Source of the DNA: Dehalococcoidales bacterium | GTDB lineage: Bacteria; Chloroflexota; Dehalococcoidia; Dehalococcoidales; RBG-16-60-22 | Direction: 5' to 3' | Assembly: GCA_030628245.1 (NCBI GenBank) | Contig: DAOVRI010000102.1 | Location: 1-6,354 of the forward strand | Length of the DNA: 6,354 nt | In this document: one piece after another, positions 5,128 through 6,354 of the stretch | How the letters are laid out: every line of letters begins with the position of its first letter | How positions within the stretch are numbered: the stretch's first letter is position 1 | Made by a program: the position numbers and the translations under genes | The notes under the pieces: generated by a model | What the model was told of the DNA's origin: nothing | Database searches by the model: none | Seen by the model: the letters and a program-made list of their open reading frames with translations, nothing else

Positions 5128-5825
5128 TAGCTGGCCTGTACATTGCCGTAATACTGATGGGTTACCTTATCGGCTCCATACCCTTCGGCCTGTTGATAGG
5201 CCGGGCCTTCGCTAAAAAAGATGTCAGGCAGGTCGGCAGTGGCAAGATAGGCATGACCAATGTGTTGCGGGCGGCGGGTAAAAAAGCGGCGGCCCTTTCA
5301 CTCCTTCTCGATTTGGGCAAAGGCGCACTGGCAGTTATCCTGGCCGGACTGATATTTAACGATTATAGCACGGCCACCACTGGCGGCTTTACCTGGCTTG
5401 AAAGCGCCAAGGTACTAGCGGCCCTATCGGCGATTGCCGGGCACAGCTGGTCCATCTTCCTCAAGTTCAAAGGCGGGCGTGGGGTAGCCACTTTTATCGG
5501 CGGACTGATGGCTTTGTACTGGCCCGCCGCTGTCGTCGGCGGGGGGCTCATACTTGTCATCGGTTTCAGGACCAAGTATATGTCACTCGGCTCCATCATC
5601 GGGGCCGTTACCGCCTTTATCATGCTGATGGCGTTAAACATCCTGAGAATAGACTTTTTAAAACCATTTCCGCCGTTTGAATACGTAACTTATGCCATGA
5701 TATGCGCCGTATTTATCTACGTCATGCACCGCGATAATATCCTCCGGCTAGTATCCGGCACCGAGCGCAAGATAGGCGATAAGCCAAAGGCTGAACCTTC
5801 TCCTTCGTCCAACAACCCTGAATAG
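5124..5825 (+). CDS. plsY: Acyl-phosphate:glycerol-3-phosphate acyltransferase PlsY
   Basis: A 233-residue multi-pass inner-membrane enzyme that transfers the acyl chain of acyl phosphate to sn-glycerol-3-phosphate, giving lysophosphatidate, the first committed step of phospholipid synthesis in most bacteria. The family motifs are in order: GSIPFG (17-22), GSG.IG.TNVLRAAG (38-52), LDLGKG (62-67), GHSWS (106-110), KGGRGVAT (116-123), and HRDNILRLVSGTERKIG (202-218). Two bases of the first catalytic motif differ from the usual GSGNIGATN: Lys41 replaces Asn and Met44 replaces Ala. About seven hydrophobic segments are visible, and the C-terminus has a Pro/Ser-rich tail (about 219-233). The start ATG overlaps the der stop, with AAGGGGTGA (5112-5120) just upstream, so it is translationally coupled to der. 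The following gene, gpsA, makes its substrate. Confidence 0.95.
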   Translation: MIAGLYIAVILMGYLIGSIPFGLLIGRAFAKKDVRQVGSGKIGMTNVLRAAGKKAAALSLLLDLGKGALAVILAGLIFNDYSTATTGGFTWLESAKVLAALSAIAGHSWSIFLKFKGGRGVATFIGGLMALYWPAAVVGGGLILVIGFRTKYMSLGSIIGAVTAFIMLMALNILRIDFLKPFPPFEYVTYAMICAVFIYVMHRDNILRLVSGTERKIGDKPKAEPSPSSNNPE

Positions 5826-5863
5826 AGCATCCAATCCACACCAGGAAGTGCGGGCTGTAAAAA

Positions 5864-6354
5864 ATGCAGAAAATTGCCATTATCGGCACCACCAGTTGGG
5901 GAATAACGCTGGCAACGCTACTGGCCAATAAGGGAACCGAGGTCAGGCTGTGGGCGCGGACACAACGGGAAGCCAATAAACTCAGGAAAAAGGGCCCCGA
6001 CCCGGCCCGTTTCCCGGGCGTCACCCTGCCGGAAAAGATTGTGATTACCAGCCGGATGGGCGAGGCGCTGGACGACGCGAGCGCCGTCATTCTGCCGGTG
6101 CCTTCCGCAACCATGCGACAGAATATTTCACAGGTAGCCAGCCACCTCACCAAATCGACTATCGTGATAAGCGCCGCCAAGGGTCTGGAGATAGGCAGCA
6201 ACAAACGCATGTCGCAGGTTATCGCCGAGGAAATCGATCCCCGTTTTGAATCCAATATCTGCGTGCTTTCCGGTCCCAACCTTGCCCGGGAAATCATGCA
6301 AAACCACCCCGCCGCCGCCGTGGTGGCCGCCGAAGACACGAAAACCGCCAAGAA
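5864..6354 (+). CDS. gpsA: Glycerol-3-phosphate dehydrogenase [NAD(P)+], N-terminal part
   Basis: The gene runs off the right edge; 163 residues are visible, about half the usual 330-350. GpsA reduces dihydroxyacetone phosphate to sn-glycerol-3-phosphate, the substrate of PlsY encoded just upstream. Visible parts of the N-terminal Rossmann domain are the opening MQKIAIIGTTSWGITLA, EVRLWAR (after the second strand), PVPSATMR, SAAKGLE and SGPNLAREI, the last two being strong GpsA marks (the Lys of SAAKGLE is catalytic in the family). The dinucleotide loop reads GTTSWG (8-13) where GxGxWG is usual, so the second Gly is Thr. An in-frame TAA six bases before the ATG fixes 5864 as the first possible start. 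The ribosome site is weak (AGGAAG about 15 bases upstream). A 38-base gap after plsY holds no visible terminator or promoter, so cotranscription is likely. Confidence 0.93.
   Translation, partial: MQKIAIIGTTSWGITLATLLANKGTEVRLWARTQREANKLRKKGPDPARFPGVTLPEKIVITSRMGEALDDASAVILPVPSATMRQNISQVASHLTKSTIVISAAKGLEIGSNKRMSQVIAEEIDPRFESNICVLSGPNLAREIMQNHPAAAVVAAEDTKTAK

Noticed and set aside
5826..5863. Possible promoter or terminator between plsY and gpsA
   Set aside because: No stem-loop and no -35/-10 pair could be found in these 38 bases.
5722..6351. Minus-strand open frame opposite plsY and gpsA
   Set aside because: It crosses two well-supported genes on the other strand and shows no protein family features.

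Overview
The window reads as a chromosomal housekeeping segment of a bacterium with roughly balanced base composition. The best guess is a member of the Chloroflexota, class Dehalococcoidia. That guess rests on protein features: a GpsA whose nucleotide-binding loop reads GTTSWG, an ArgF with HPLP where most OTCases have HCLP, and a der-plsY-gpsA gene order. It is inference from memory of these families, not a database result. No phage, transposon, CRISPR, rRNA or tRNA feature is visible.

The left third (1 to 2049) is entirely on the minus strand. Reading in the direction of transcription it holds a DUF4342 small protein, a histidine-phosphatase-superfamily enzyme, a DUF948 membrane protein, a YtxH-like membrane protein one base downstream of it, and the first 141 residues of an AI-2E-family (PerM-like) membrane protein that runs off the left edge. 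Four of the five products carry hydrophobic or membrane segments, and the DUF948/YtxH pair looks translationally coupled.

A compact divergent promoter region (2050 to 2160) separates the two halves. It has one good sigma70-type promoter facing each way. A 7-bp perfect inverted repeat covers the -10 and probable start point of the leftward promoter.

The right two thirds (2161 to 6354) is a tight plus-strand operon: argF (ornithine carbamoyltransferase, TTG start), an unrecognised two-helix membrane protein, der (double-GTPase ribosome assembly factor), plsY (acyl-phosphate:G3P acyltransferase) and the N-terminal half of gpsA (G3P dehydrogenase), which runs off the right edge. gpsA and plsY are consecutive steps: GpsA makes sn-glycerol-3-phosphate and PlsY acylates it to lysophosphatidate. 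The operon therefore joins arginine synthesis, ribosome maturation and phospholipid synthesis, a mix typical of growth-rate-linked housekeeping operons.

I do not see a convincing undescribed system. The most interesting points are the divergent operator-like repeat, a hairpin that would bury the start codon of the phosphatase gene, several departures from consensus in catalytic or cofactor motifs, and the unknown membrane protein embedded between argF and der.
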